Of a DNA stretch of 64,000 nt, positions 52,171-60,471 are shown piece by piece (within the stretch, counting starts at the first letter, position 1; each line of letters starts with the position of its first letter). The notes beneath the pieces were generated by a model, which was not told where the DNA came from, made no database searches, and was given only the letters and a program-made list of their open reading frames with translations. The stretch lies in the NCBI RefSeq assembly GCF_900109205.1, contig NZ_FNZB01000001.1, positions 1,364,001 through 1,428,000 on the forward strand, written 5' to 3'. The position numbers and the translations under genes are program-made. The DNA is from Sphingomonas sp. OV641 (GTDB lineage: Bacteria > Pseudomonadota > Alphaproteobacteria > Sphingomonadales > Sphingomonadaceae).

Positions 52171-53181
52171 GTGCCGTCGACAAAGATTGTGTATCATGAC
52201 GATGAGGAACCCGGGATCACCCGGAAGAAGATGCGTCATGGGTGGGGCTATTTCGACGCTGAAGGCAATCGCATCACCGATCGCGACGAGATCGACCGGC
52301 TGAACGCGATCGGCCTGCCGCCGGCCTATCGAGATGCGTGGTTCTGTCCCGATCCGAACGGACATATTCAGGCGGTTGGCTGGGACGAAAAGGGCCGGAA
52401 GCAATATCGCTATCACCCCGATTTTCGCGCCGCGCGCGAGGATGAGAAATACAATCTCTGCGCCGCCTTCGGCCGCGGGCTCCCCAAGCTGCGGGAGCGG
52501 GTCGAGGCTGATCTGAAGCTGCGGGGCCATCCAAAGGAGAAGACGATCGCCGCGATCGTCAAGCTGCTGGACATCGCGCACCTGCGCATCGGCAATGAGA
52601 CTTACGCCAAGAGCAACAAGAGCTTCGGCGTCACCACATTGCGCGATCGCCACGCCCAGATCCGTGGCAGCACGCTGAAGCTGCAGTACAAGGCCAAATC
52701 CGGCAAGCTGCGGATGCTGACCATTACCGACGGCAGCCTCGCCCGCTTCGTGAAGCGCTGTCAGGATCTGCCCGGGCAGAAGCTGTTCCAGTATATCGAT
52801 GATTGCGGCGAGGCACGCCCGATCACATCCTCGGACGTCAACGCCTACATCAAGGAAGCGATGGGTGAGGATTTCACCGCCAAGCACTTCCGCACCTGGG
52901 GAGCGAGCGTGATTGCTTTTGAAACCTTGGCGCATGCGAAGAAGGACATCAGCCTGAAGACGCTGCTCGCGCCGGTTACGGAGCGCTTGGGCAACACGCC
53001 CGCGATCGCCAGGAAGTCTTATGTTCATCCCGCGCTGATCGCCTTGATCAAGGATGGGCAGGAAGCGTTCCGCACAAGCTTGAACCTGCCGCGCACCACG
53101 CGCTGGCTCAGCCGGGCCGAACGCGGCTTGATCGCCTTTCTAGAAACGGGCGAGAACGGCAGCACGCAACAGGCGGCGTGA
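52171..53181 (+). CDS. DNA topoisomerase IB
   Basis: Relaxes supercoils by a 3'-phosphotyrosine intermediate. GTG 52171 has GGAGG at 52159-52163 and gives 336 residues. Features: GWGYFDAEGNRITDRDEIDRL and the PPAYRDAWFCPDPNGHIQA N-terminal region, RIGNETYAKSNKSFGVTTLRD with catalytic Arg, TAKHFRTWGAS (catalytic His/Lys region), and SYVHPALI with the nucleophilic Tyr near residue 290. Poxvirus-like bacterial type IB enzyme, complete. Confidence 0.92.
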   Translation: MPSTKIVYHDDEEPGITRKKMRHGWGYFDAEGNRITDRDEIDRLNAIGLPPAYRDAWFCPDPNGHIQAVGWDEKGRKQYRYHPDFRAAREDEKYNLCAAFGRGLPKLRERVEADLKLRGHPKEKTIAAIVKLLDIAHLRIGNETYAKSNKSFGVTTLRDRHAQIRGSTLKLQYKAKSGKLRMLTITDGSLARFVKRCQDLPGQKLFQYIDDCGEARPITSSDVNAYIKEAMGEDFTAKHFRTWGASVIAFETLAHAKKDISLKTLLAPVTERLGNTPAIARKSYVHPALIALIKDGQEAFRTSLNLPRTTRWLSRAERGLIAFLETGENGSTQQAA

Positions 53182-53314
53182 CTTCCCGTCTCCACGCGGC
53201 GCCGTCGCGTGCGACGCTGACGCCCGCCGGATGCAGCACGCGCACTTTCAATCGCGCTCGACATGGCGACATGTCCTGGCGCACTGCCCAGTGAAATCAT
53301 CGTAGAAGGATCGG

Positions 53315-54502
53315 ATGACAGCCAAGAACAGCGCGGCACCATTGCCGAAAATCTCTTCCGACGACGTTCAACAGCAGATCTCCGCATTCTGGAATTCCAG
53401 TGTCGAGTGGTTCAGCGCGCACTGGCTGCAGATCGCGATCGCCCTGGCGATCGGCACCACCATCGCGCTCGCTCTCCTGTGGCTTCGCGGCCTGGGCCCC
53501 CGGCTGGCCCGTCGATCGCACACGGGCATGGGCTGGTCGGCCGTGTTCGGGCGTGCGATCGCGCGCACCAGCACCTTCTTCATCGTGATGGTCGCCGCGC
53601 AGCTGGTAACTGGTTATGCCGATCCGCCTGCCATCGTGGCGAAAACGATCAACTTCCTCTTCACACTGGCGGCGGTGTTCCAGGCGGCGACCTGGGCACG
53701 TGAGCTGATCCTTGGCGCGATCGAGCATCGCACCCGTGCCGAGAATTATTCCGGCGAAGCGCTGATGAACGCCATGGGTCTCATTCGCCTGCTGGTCACC
53801 ATCGCCGTGTTCGCGATTGCACTGGTCGTCGTGCTGGACAACCTGGGCGTGAACGTCACGGGCCTAGTCGCTGGCCTTGGCGTCGGCGGCATTGCCATTG
53901 GTCTGGCGGCGCAAGGCATCTTCGCCGATCTGTTCGCCGCGCTGGCGATCATCTTTGATCGACCGTTCCGTCGCGGCGATGCGATCACTTACGATGCAAG
54001 CTCCGGCACCGTCGAGGAAATCGGCCTCAAGTCCACCCGTATCCGGGGGATCAACGGGGAGCAGCGGATCATTTCGAACCGCAACCTCCTCGACAAGGAG
54101 ATCATCAACAACACGCAGCGGGAACGTCGGCGGACCAAGCTGCCCATCGGCGTGGCTTATGAAACCGATCGCGACGTGCTGAACCGGCTTCCGGAGATAT
54201 TGAAGGAAGAGGTTGAGCAGAACGGCCAGGTGTTCGTGCGCGCCGGCTTTGTCGCCTTTGGTGCGTCGTCGGTCGACTTTGAACTCGAATTCGATACGCC
54301 GGCGGCGGACTATCAGACCGCTTATGATGCGCGGCATGCCGTTGGCCTCGCCATTTACCGCCGCTTCGATGCGGAAGGGGTATCAATCCCCTATCCCACG
54401 CAGACGACCTACACCGCCGCGCCCGATGGTGAGCTCATCATGCCCTATCCTGACGTGCAGGCGGTGCATGAAGTGTCGCCCCAGGCAGCGCAGCGGCGCT
54501 GA
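53315..54502 (+). CDS. mechanosensitive ion channel, MscS family
   Basis: 395 residues with an N-terminal soluble leader, a transmembrane helix (LQIAIALAIGTTIALALLWL), further helices (AIARTSTFFIVMVAAQLVT, NAMGLIRLLVTIAVFAIALVVV) and the pore-lining segment LVAGLGVGGIAIGLAAQGIF followed by DLFAALAIIFDRPFRRGDAI. The cytoplasmic beta domain has GTVEEIGLKSTRIRG and ISNRNLLDKEIIN. It opens on membrane stretch and releases solutes in osmotic downshock. ATG 53315 is used. Confidence 0.9.
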   Translation: MTAKNSAAPLPKISSDDVQQQISAFWNSSVEWFSAHWLQIAIALAIGTTIALALLWLRGLGPRLARRSHTGMGWSAVFGRAIARTSTFFIVMVAAQLVTGYADPPAIVAKTINFLFTLAAVFQAATWARELILGAIEHRTRAENYSGEALMNAMGLIRLLVTIAVFAIALVVVLDNLGVNVTGLVAGLGVGGIAIGLAAQGIFADLFAALAIIFDRPFRRGDAITYDASSGTVEEIGLKSTRIRGINGEQRIISNRNLLDKEIINNTQRERRRTKLPIGVAYETDRDVLNRLPEILKEEVEQNGQVFVRAGFVAFGASSVDFELEFDTPAADYQTAYDARHAVGLAIYRRFDAEGVSIPYPTQTTYTAAPDGELIMPYPDVQAVHEVSPQAAQRR

Positions 54503-54511
54503 TCTCCCCCA

Positions 54512-55597
54512 TCAATGCAGCAGGGTGTGAAGCAGGTGAATGGCCTCGGTCTCCCTCTTCACACCCAGCTTGGCGAATAAAGATCGCAAGTGACTGCGCA
54601 GGGTTTCCCGGGTGATGGCGCGCGCGGCGCATATTGCATCCCTTGCGCGGCCAAGGCGAAGCATCACGGCAATCTCCGCTTCCGCGACGGTCAGCCCGTA
54701 CGTCTCGCGAAGGAGAGCGACATGCGCCGCGTTGTCCGCGCCGGGATGGTTGACGATCAGGATCGCATAGGGCGCAAATCCCATGTTCCACTCGCGTGCG
54801 GGCAGGCGGTGGATCTTCAAGGTCAACGCGCCGGCGGGGTCAGGAGCTGCCACGCTGGTGGCAGCCAGCCGCCCCGTCATGACGTCATTCGTCGCCTTCG
54901 CCAGCAGGCGCTGAACCGCGGGCGACGGTGATGCGACATGACCATCGACCAGCATGAGCGTACCATTGGCGAGAAGATCTTCGGCCGCCCGGCTCGTCCC
55001 GCGCACGGCCATGGAGCGATCCAGCACGAAGCACGCGATGCTCATCGCCTCCAGTGCGCCGGCGACCAGTTTATAGCCCTCCCGCTCCAGCCCCAGCTGG
55101 AGCGCAACCGCAGCTCCCGCGGACGAACACACGCTCGCAAACAGGGCGCGCGTCTCCGTGGTTGTGGCCCCGTTCCGCTGGGACCGGAGTAAAGCGAAGC
55201 CGACAAGGCCATCCGGTTCGACGATCAGGTTGGTCTGGCAGCCAAAGGGGATCCGAAGATCACTGCAGAGATCGAGATAGGCATCATCGACCAGCCGTGG
55301 CTTGATTGCGTCGTAGCTCTCTTCCCAGGCGATGGTGCGCAATGACTGGGAAACGCCGGTCGCCACGCGATAGTTGGTCGACGGGGTTATAAGTTCCGCG
55401 CGATCGGCCAGCGCGTGGGCGGCAGCGTCCATGTCGCTGACCCAATTGAATCCCAGGGAAAAGTTCGGACCGACCCCAATGAGTTGGGCGTGGTCCGATC
55501 CCGTTTGCTCTGCCAGTTCTTGCAGGACATCAAGCCAACGTCCGGGCTCAATTGCTGCCCCCAGGAACTGATCCGCCAATCTCGATGGCTTTGCCAC
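54512..55597 (-). CDS. LuxR-type transcriptional regulator with unassigned sensor domain
   Basis: 361 residues. The C-terminal ~65 residues form a GerE/LuxR helix-turn-helix with LTVAEAEIAVMLRLGRARDA and TRETLRSHLRSLFAKLGVKR. The N-terminal ~290 residues do not match the autoinducer-binding domain; parts look like a PAS or GAF-style fold (ACFVLDRSMAVRGTSRAAED). It is convergent with the MscS gene. Neighbour targets are not evident. Signal unknown. Confidence 0.75.
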   Translation of the reverse strand: MAKPSRLADQFLGAAIEPGRWLDVLQELAEQTGSDHAQLIGVGPNFSLGFNWVSDMDAAAHALADRAELITPSTNYRVATGVSQSLRTIAWEESYDAIKPRLVDDAYLDLCSDLRIPFGCQTNLIVEPDGLVGFALLRSQRNGATTTETRALFASVCSSAGAAVALQLGLEREGYKLVAGALEAMSIACFVLDRSMAVRGTSRAAEDLLANGTLMLVDGHVASPSPAVQRLLAKATNDVMTGRLAATSVAAPDPAGALTLKIHRLPAREWNMGFAPYAILIVNHPGADNAAHVALLRETYGLTVAEAEIAVMLRLGRARDAICAARAITRETLRSHLRSLFAKLGVKRETEAIHLLHTLLH

Positions 55598-55686
55598 ACG
55601 CCCCGCCCCCGGTTGTTTTCACCGATGGTTAACTTAGCGGCGGTGGCAAGGAAAGCGGCGCTGCCAATCTGTTGCGCCCCGGCAAA

Positions 55687-56016
55687 CTATTTGTGGTTGA
55701 AGATTCGGTTCATGAATGCATTGGCCGCTTCACCAATGGCGTCTGCCACGCGACTTGCATCAGTGCCGCCCGCGCCTGGCGCGCCGCAGGCGGAATCTGG
55801 CTTTGCCGCGGGCTCGGCATGGCGGTTCTGGCGAGCCGCAGCCGCGGCGGCGACCGTCGCGGCCATCGCCAGGCCGGAAGCGAGCGCCTGACGGCCAGCC
55901 GGACTGTTGGCCTTTTCGATCAGGGCTTCACCGGCGCGACGTGCCTCCTTCGGCACTTTGACACCACCGATCTCCTTCGGGATTCGAAAGCCGCTCTTCT
56001 TGCCCTTTTTCGCCAT
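55687..56016 (-). CDS. hypothetical protein with basic N-terminus
   Basis: 109 residues starting at ATG 56016 (MAKKGKKSGFRIPKEIGGVK), with a Lys-rich N-terminus, an Ala-rich helix (LASGLAMAATVAAAAAARQ) and a C-terminal helix (VADAIGEAANAFMNRIFNHK). No family recognised. The gene lies 51 bp after arfB on the same strand. It has normal codon use and could be a small nucleoid- or ribosome-associated protein; no further evidence. Confidence 0.55.
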   Translation of the reverse strand: MAKKGKKSGFRIPKEIGGVKVPKEARRAGEALIEKANSPAGRQALASGLAMAATVAAAAAARQNRHAEPAAKPDSACGAPGAGGTDASRVADAIGEAANAFMNRIFNHK

Positions 56017-56067
56017 CGCCGTCCTGCCACAAGGTGTATGGGCAATATAATACACGCTTCAGACCGT

Positions 56068-56466
56068 TCAATAGTCCCGGATCTTGCCCCGGGCTGCCTT
56101 GACGGTGCTTCTGCCCTTCTTTTCGTCGAGCCGCTTCGCCTTGGCCGCGCGGCTCGGCTTGGTCTTCACGCGGCGCGCCTCGCGTTCCTCCGCTTTGACG
56201 AGCAATTCGGCCAGACGCTCGCGCGCATCGGTGCGATTGGCTTCCTGAGTGCGAAAGCGCCGCGCGGTGATCACCAGCGTTCCCGATGTCGTCAACCGAG
56301 ATCCCGCCAGCAGCTTTAGCCGCCTGTAGGTTTCCGGATGCAGTCCAAGACGAAAGACATCGACGCGTAGCTGGCATGCCGTGGCCACCTTGTTGACATT
56401 CTGTCCACCGGGCCCGGAGGCGGCGAGGAAGCGCTCCTCCAGCGCCTCCTCGGGCACGTCAATCAT
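56068..56466 (-). CDS. arfB: alternative ribosome-rescue factor ArfB (RF-1 domain peptidyl-tRNA hydrolase)
   Basis: Releases stalled ribosomes by hydrolysing peptidyl-tRNA. ATG 56466 overlaps the stop of the pseudouridine synthase gene and gives 132 residues. The catalytic GGQ is in ASGPGGQNVNKVAT (Gly20-Gln22), and the C-terminus is a long basic tail (KTKPSRAAKAKRLDEKKGRS) that enters the empty mRNA channel. This matches the YaeJ/ArfB length and layout. Confidence 0.92.
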   Translation of the reverse strand: MIDVPEEALEERFLAASGPGGQNVNKVATACQLRVDVFRLGLHPETYRRLKLLAGSRLTTSGTLVITARRFRTQEANRTDARERLAELLVKAEEREARRVKTKPSRAAKAKRLDEKKGRSTVKAARGKIRDY

Positions 56467-57112
56467 CGAAGCCCACATCCCTGAACCGCGCGGGCCATGG
56501 CGCCTGCGCAGCGGCATCCGACTTGCCGGGACGCGGCACGATCAGCTCCGCCGCATGCAGCATCATGCCGGAACGGTGCGCACGTCCGTAAACCGGATCG
56601 CCAAGCACCGGCACGCCGAGACCTTCGGCCGCATGGACCCGGATCTGGTGCGTCCGCCCGGTCGCCGGACGAAACTCGACCAGCGCTTGCCCGTCCTGCA
56701 CCTTGATCAGGCGCCATGCGGTGCGCGCCGCCTTGCCCCCCGGATCGTGGCGCATTCGCCAGCCCTGTTCCGCCGTGGATGTCTTCGCAAGCGGCATGTC
56801 GATCTCGCCCGCCTCGCCGCCGCCCGGCACGCCGTCCAGAATGGCGAGGTATCGCTTGATTACGGCGCCGCTTTCGAACGCCTGCTGGAACCGGGCATGC
56901 GCCTTGGGATTGCGCGACAGGAGCAGGCAACCGCTCGTATCCCGATCCAGTCGGTGGACGGGTTGCGGCCACCGGCGAAAACCAAAGGTGAGGTTCGAAA
57001 GATGATTTTCGAGGCTGATCGCGCCGTCGCGCGGCCGATCGACCGGCAGGCCCGCCGGCTTGTCGATGATCAACGCCTCGCCATCGAGGAACAGCACCTG
57101 ATCTCCAATCAT
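56459..57112 (-). CDS. RluA family pseudouridine synthase
   Basis: 217 residues from ATG 57112. Catalytic aspartate is in PVHRLDRDTSGCLLL, and GRTHQIRVHAAEGLGVPVLGD and DPVYG are conserved. The ILIIDKP-type start (ALIIDKPAGLPVD) is normal for the family, and no S4 domain is present. The exact uridine target is not determined. It overlaps arfB by 8 bases. Confidence 0.9.
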   Translation of the reverse strand: MIGDQVLFLDGEALIIDKPAGLPVDRPRDGAISLENHLSNLTFGFRRWPQPVHRLDRDTSGCLLLSRNPKAHARFQQAFESGAVIKRYLAILDGVPGGGEAGEIDMPLAKTSTAEQGWRMRHDPGGKAARTAWRLIKVQDGQALVEFRPATGRTHQIRVHAAEGLGVPVLGDPVYGRAHRSGMMLHAAELIVPRPGKSDAAAQAPWPARFRDVGFDD

Positions 57113-57150
57113 GCCGCTGCCCTTGCCATCACCAGCGTCCGGAGGCCAGA

Positions 57151-57939
57151 GTGACAAGGATGCGTCGTCACATTCCGCTCCTCATCCTCTTTGCCGCCAC
57201 CCCCGTTCAGGCACAATTGTGCAACGGCGTCAGCGTCTCCATCGGCAAGGATGGGCGGGCGCTCGGCCATTTACCCTATGGCGATGCCGCGCCGGGAACA
57301 TTGGCCGCCGCGCCCGCCTATCTTGCCGTGGGGCCATGCCGGTTGCGGCCTGAAGTGATCGCTGATCTGCAGCGGTTGATTGCCGCGGCGGCCGGCGACC
57401 CTGCGGTACAGGGCCGCCTGTACGCCTTTTCCTGCCACCGCTCGCTGTCGCATCAGCAGAGCACCTTCTGTCGTACGCGCGAAAGCGAAAGCGGGGTCGA
57501 CCGGGCGATCTCGGCCGCTCCTCCCGGCCATAGCGAACATGCAACCGGCTATGCGCTGGATTTCACCGTCCGTCCGGCAGATGGCTGCCCCGACGCCGAA
57601 GCCTGCATGGCCGCCAAGCCGGCGTTCCGCTGGCTCGCTGCCAATGCAGCGCGCTACGGTTTCGAGATGTCGTTCCCGGCCAGCAACAAGCAGGGCGTGA
57701 AGTGGGAACCGTGGCACTGGCGCTGGGTAGGCGTGTCTCGCGCGGCGCCCGGGGCGGCGCGTGCGCGTTTCCTGTTCGCACGCGCGCGCCGGGACTTCGC
57801 TGCCAATCCTGCGGTCGATCCGGCGCCAGTGATCGTCCCGCCCGCCGTCGTCCCCACGCTTGCGCCCGCACCTGCCGAGGAGCCGACAAAAGGCAAACGC
57901 AAGAAAAAGGACCGGCGCCGCGATCGCAGCGATCGCTGA
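57151..57939 (+). CDS. exported VanY-type D,D-carboxypeptidase-like protein (M15 family)
   Basis: 262 residues from GTG 57151, which has GGAGG six bases before; ATG 57160 is an alternative. A signal peptide (HIPLLILFAATPVQAQ) precedes the M15 domain with zinc ligands in GHSEHATGYALDF and WEPWHWRWVG. Two cysteine pairs (FSCHRS, FCRTRES; GCPDAEACM) suggest disulfides. The C-terminal end is Pro-rich then Lys/Arg-rich (GKRKKKDRRRDRSDR), possibly binding cell wall. Divergent from the pseudouridine synthase. Confidence 0.82.
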   Translation: MTRMRRHIPLLILFAATPVQAQLCNGVSVSIGKDGRALGHLPYGDAAPGTLAAAPAYLAVGPCRLRPEVIADLQRLIAAAAGDPAVQGRLYAFSCHRSLSHQQSTFCRTRESESGVDRAISAAPPGHSEHATGYALDFTVRPADGCPDAEACMAAKPAFRWLAANAARYGFEMSFPASNKQGVKWEPWHWRWVGVSRAAPGAARARFLFARARRDFAANPAVDPAPVIVPPAVVPTLAPAPAEEPTKGKRKKKDRRRDRSDR

Positions 57940-58054
57940 TCGCAGTTATCGTCCGAGGAGGTGGTCCGTCACACCGCCTCTCACGGACGAAACGATCGGC
58001 CTCGGCCCATCCTCATACAGGTGAGCCGCGGCCGATCGATCGAGGCATCGGGGA

Positions 58055-58657
58055 TCAGGCGGTCAGCTTGGCCGCCGTTTCGGCAATCCGCTTGCCCTGA
58101 TAGCGGGCACCGCCCAGGTCGATATCGCTGGGCTGCCGGCTGCCATCGCCGCCGGCGAGAGTCGTTGCGCCATAAGGCGAGCCGCCATGGATCGCTTCCA
58201 TGGTCATCTGGCCATGATAACCATAATCGAGGCCGACCACCGTCATGCCGAAATGAAGCAGGTTGGTGATGATCGAGAACAGCGTCACTTCCTGGCCGCC
58301 ATGCTGGCTGCCGGTCGAGGTGAAGGCGCCGCCCACCTTGCCGTTCAGCGCACCACGCGCCCACAGACCACCGGCCTGGTCAAGGAACGCCGCCATCTGG
58401 CTCGGCATGCGCCCGAACCGCGTCGGCGCGCCGATGATGATCGCGTCGTAATCGGCCAGCGCATTGACGCCTTCGATCTGAGGGTGAGTTTCATCAACCC
58501 GAAAGCCTGCTGCAGCGGCAACTTCCTTGGGCGCCGTTTCCGGCACGCGGCGTACATCCACCTGGGCGCCGGTCTCACGCGCGCCTTCGGCCACGGCCTC
58601 GGCCATCGTCGCCAGGTGGCCGTAGGATGAGTAATAGAGAACAAGAACCTTCGTCAT
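58055..58657 (-). CDS. wrbA: NAD(P)H:quinone oxidoreductase WrbA
   Basis: FMN-dependent two-electron quinone reductase. ATG 58657 gives 200 residues, the family length. FMN loop: [18 protein letters not shown]; then [22 protein letters not shown]; then [19 protein letters not shown]; and [20 protein letters not shown] near the C-terminus. It lies 81 bp downstream of the pirin gene on the same strand, and the LysR gene is divergent; wrbA-pirin-LysR is a known arrangement for oxidative or electrophile stress. Confidence 0.94.
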   Translation of the reverse strand: MTKVLVLYYSSYGHLATMAEAVAEGARETGAQVDVRRVPETAPKEVAAAAGFRVDETHPQIEGVNALADYDAIIIGAPTRFGRMPSQMAAFLDQAGGLWARGALNGKVGGAFTSTGSQHGGQEVTLFSIITNLLHFGMTVVGLDYGYHGQMTMEAIHGGSPYGATTLAGGDGSRQPSDIDLGGARYQGKRIAETAAKLTA

Positions 58658-58738
58658 CGCGCATCTCCGTTGATTGGCCCTCTCGGGCGAAATGTTGGTC
58701 CGTCGCCGCGCCGCCCTCAACAGGCGGCGCGGTATCGA

Positions 58739-59452
58739 TCACTCTGCGTCGACAAGGACGAGTTCGGCGTCCTCGGCGGCCAGGATGTCATAAGATCCGC
58801 CCTCCAGGGCGACGCCGTCACGGGTCGACACGGCCTTGCCGTTCACGGTCACGGCACCGGTCGCGGCGACGAGATAAGCGTGGCGACCTTCACCGACGAC
58901 ATGAGTGACGCGCTCGCCCTTCTTCAGCGTCGCGCCCAGCACCCGCGCATCGGCGCGGATCGGCAGCGCATCATTGTCCTCAGCGAACCCGCTCGCCAGC
59001 GTGACGAAGCGCCCAGAGCGGTCGCCCTTGGGAAACGGCTTCGCACCCCAGCTTGGGCTGCCGCCGCTGCTGCGCGGATGGATCCAGATCTGGAACAGCG
59101 TCGTGGGCTCGCTTTCCAGATTGTATTCGGCGTGGCGAACGCCGGAGCCGGCGCTCATCACCTGAACGTCGCCTGCGCCGGTGCGCCCCCGATTGCCCAT
59201 CGAATCCTGATGCGTGATCGCACCGCTGCGAACATAGGTGATGATCTCCATGTCGCTGTGCGGATGCGGTGGGAAGCCGGCCTGCGGCGCGATCGTGTCG
59301 TCGTTCCAGACGCGGATCGCGCCCCAGCCCATGCGGGCCGGATCATGATAGCTCGCAAAGCTGAAATGATGTCGCGCATCCAGCCACCCGTGATCGGCAT
59401 GCCCAAGGCTGGCGAACGGTCTGACGTCGATGTCGTTGCGGGTGTCGGTCAT
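58739..59452 (-). CDS. pirin family protein
   Basis: 237 residues with two cupin domains. The N-terminal metal site is HPHSDMEIITYVRSG, with HADHGWLDARHHFSFASYHD before it; MSAGSGVRHAEYN follows with the fourth ligand. The second domain is degenerate. Bacterial pirins include quercetinases and regulators of metabolism. It lies upstream of wrbA and divergent from the LysR gene, with an inverted repeat in the spacer. Confidence 0.9.
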   Translation of the reverse strand: MTDTRNDIDVRPFASLGHADHGWLDARHHFSFASYHDPARMGWGAIRVWNDDTIAPQAGFPPHPHSDMEIITYVRSGAITHQDSMGNRGRTGAGDVQVMSAGSGVRHAEYNLESEPTTLFQIWIHPRSSGGSPSWGAKPFPKGDRSGRFVTLASGFAEDNDALPIRADARVLGATLKKGERVTHVVGEGRHAYLVAATGAVTVNGKAVSTRDGVALEGGSYDILAAEDAELVLVDAE

Positions 59453-59506
59453 GATAAACCTCCGTGTGTTGAAGCGAAGGTAGGATCACAGCCGATCCAC
59501 ATAAAC

Positions 59507-59532
59507 AGAAACGATTGAAACTGATTGTTTCT
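59507..59532. promoter_or_regulatory. candidate LysR operator between pirin and the LysR gene
   Basis: An inverted repeat AGAAACGAT-N8-ATTGTTTCT (8 of 9 positions symmetric) sits in the 122-bp divergent spacer, 42 bases before the LysR start and 54 bases before the pirin start. Such a position is where LysR proteins bind to regulate themselves and the neighbour. Motif seen by eye. Confidence 0.55.
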
Positions 59533-59574
59533 AGTAATAAGCTGCGCTCGGCATCAACAACAAGAGTCGCCGCC

Positions 59575-60462
59575 ATGCGCCTTCCGGACCTCGAAGCCTG
59601 GGCCATCTTCGCCACCGTGGCCGAGCACCGCTCCTTCACCGGCGCTGCCGAGGCGCTCGGGCTGAGCAAGGCGACCATCTCCAAGGCGATTTCGCGGCTC
59701 GAGGCGGATCTTGGCCAGTCGCTGTTTCACCGCACCTCGCGTCGACTGGCGCTGACGGAGGCCGGCCGCCCCCTCGCGGAACATGCCGCCATGATCCTTG
59801 CTTCGGCCCATGCCGCGGAAGAAGCCGCGCGCGACGGGGCGCTGGATCCGGTGGGCAGGATCCGGCTTGCCGCACCCATGACCTTCGGCGTCAGCAATGT
59901 CGCTCCGCTTCTCACCCGCTTTCTTGGCGATCATCCCGGCATCGAGGTGGAACTGCATCTCTCCGACGCCCGCGTCGATATCGTCGCTGAGGGATTCGAT
60001 GTGGCACTGCGCATCGCGGACCTGCCGGACAGCTCGCTTCGGGCGCGGCGCCTGTGCTCGATCCAATCCTATATGGTCGCTGCGCCCTCCTATCTGGAAC
60101 GTCACGGCATCCCGACGCACCCTGGCCAGCTCGGCGAACACCAGCTGCTCGGCTATACCAATCTGGTCGGGCCGTGGCGCTTTCGCGGGCCGGGCGGCGC
60201 GGAAATTTCCGTCAAGGCGCAGGGCCCGCTCGCCGCCAACAGCGGAGAGGCACTGGTGCCGGCGCTGGTCGGCGGCCTGGGGATCGCTCGCCTTCCCGCC
60301 TTCATCCTCGGCAGCGCGCTGACCGATGGATCGGTGGTGGAGCTGATGCCCGACTGGCGGCCCGAACCGATCGGCCTGCACCTCCTGACCCCGCCCAGCC
60401 CGCTGCGCCCCGCCCGTGTGGAAGCGCTCATCGCTTACCTCAGCGATCATCTGCGGGACTGA
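59575..60462 (+). CDS. LysR family transcriptional regulator
   Basis: 295 residues from ATG 59575; a longer frame adds 20 residues without a helix-turn-helix role. The N-terminal winged helix is LPDLEAWAIFATVAEHRSFT ... SKATISKAISRLEADLGQSL, followed by LTEAGRPLAEH. The effector domain has DFHP-free strands of the usual two-lobe fold (GRIRLAAPMTFGVSNVAPLL, GLGIARLPAFILG). It is divergent from the pirin-wrbA unit, which it likely controls. Confidence 0.9.
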   Translation: MRLPDLEAWAIFATVAEHRSFTGAAEALGLSKATISKAISRLEADLGQSLFHRTSRRLALTEAGRPLAEHAAMILASAHAAEEAARDGALDPVGRIRLAAPMTFGVSNVAPLLTRFLGDHPGIEVELHLSDARVDIVAEGFDVALRIADLPDSSLRARRLCSIQSYMVAAPSYLERHGIPTHPGQLGEHQLLGYTNLVGPWRFRGPGGAEISVKAQGPLAANSGEALVPALVGGLGIARLPAFILGSALTDGSVVELMPDWRPEPIGLHLLTPPSPLRPARVEALIAYLSDHLRD

Positions 60463-60471
60463 GCGGCCGGA

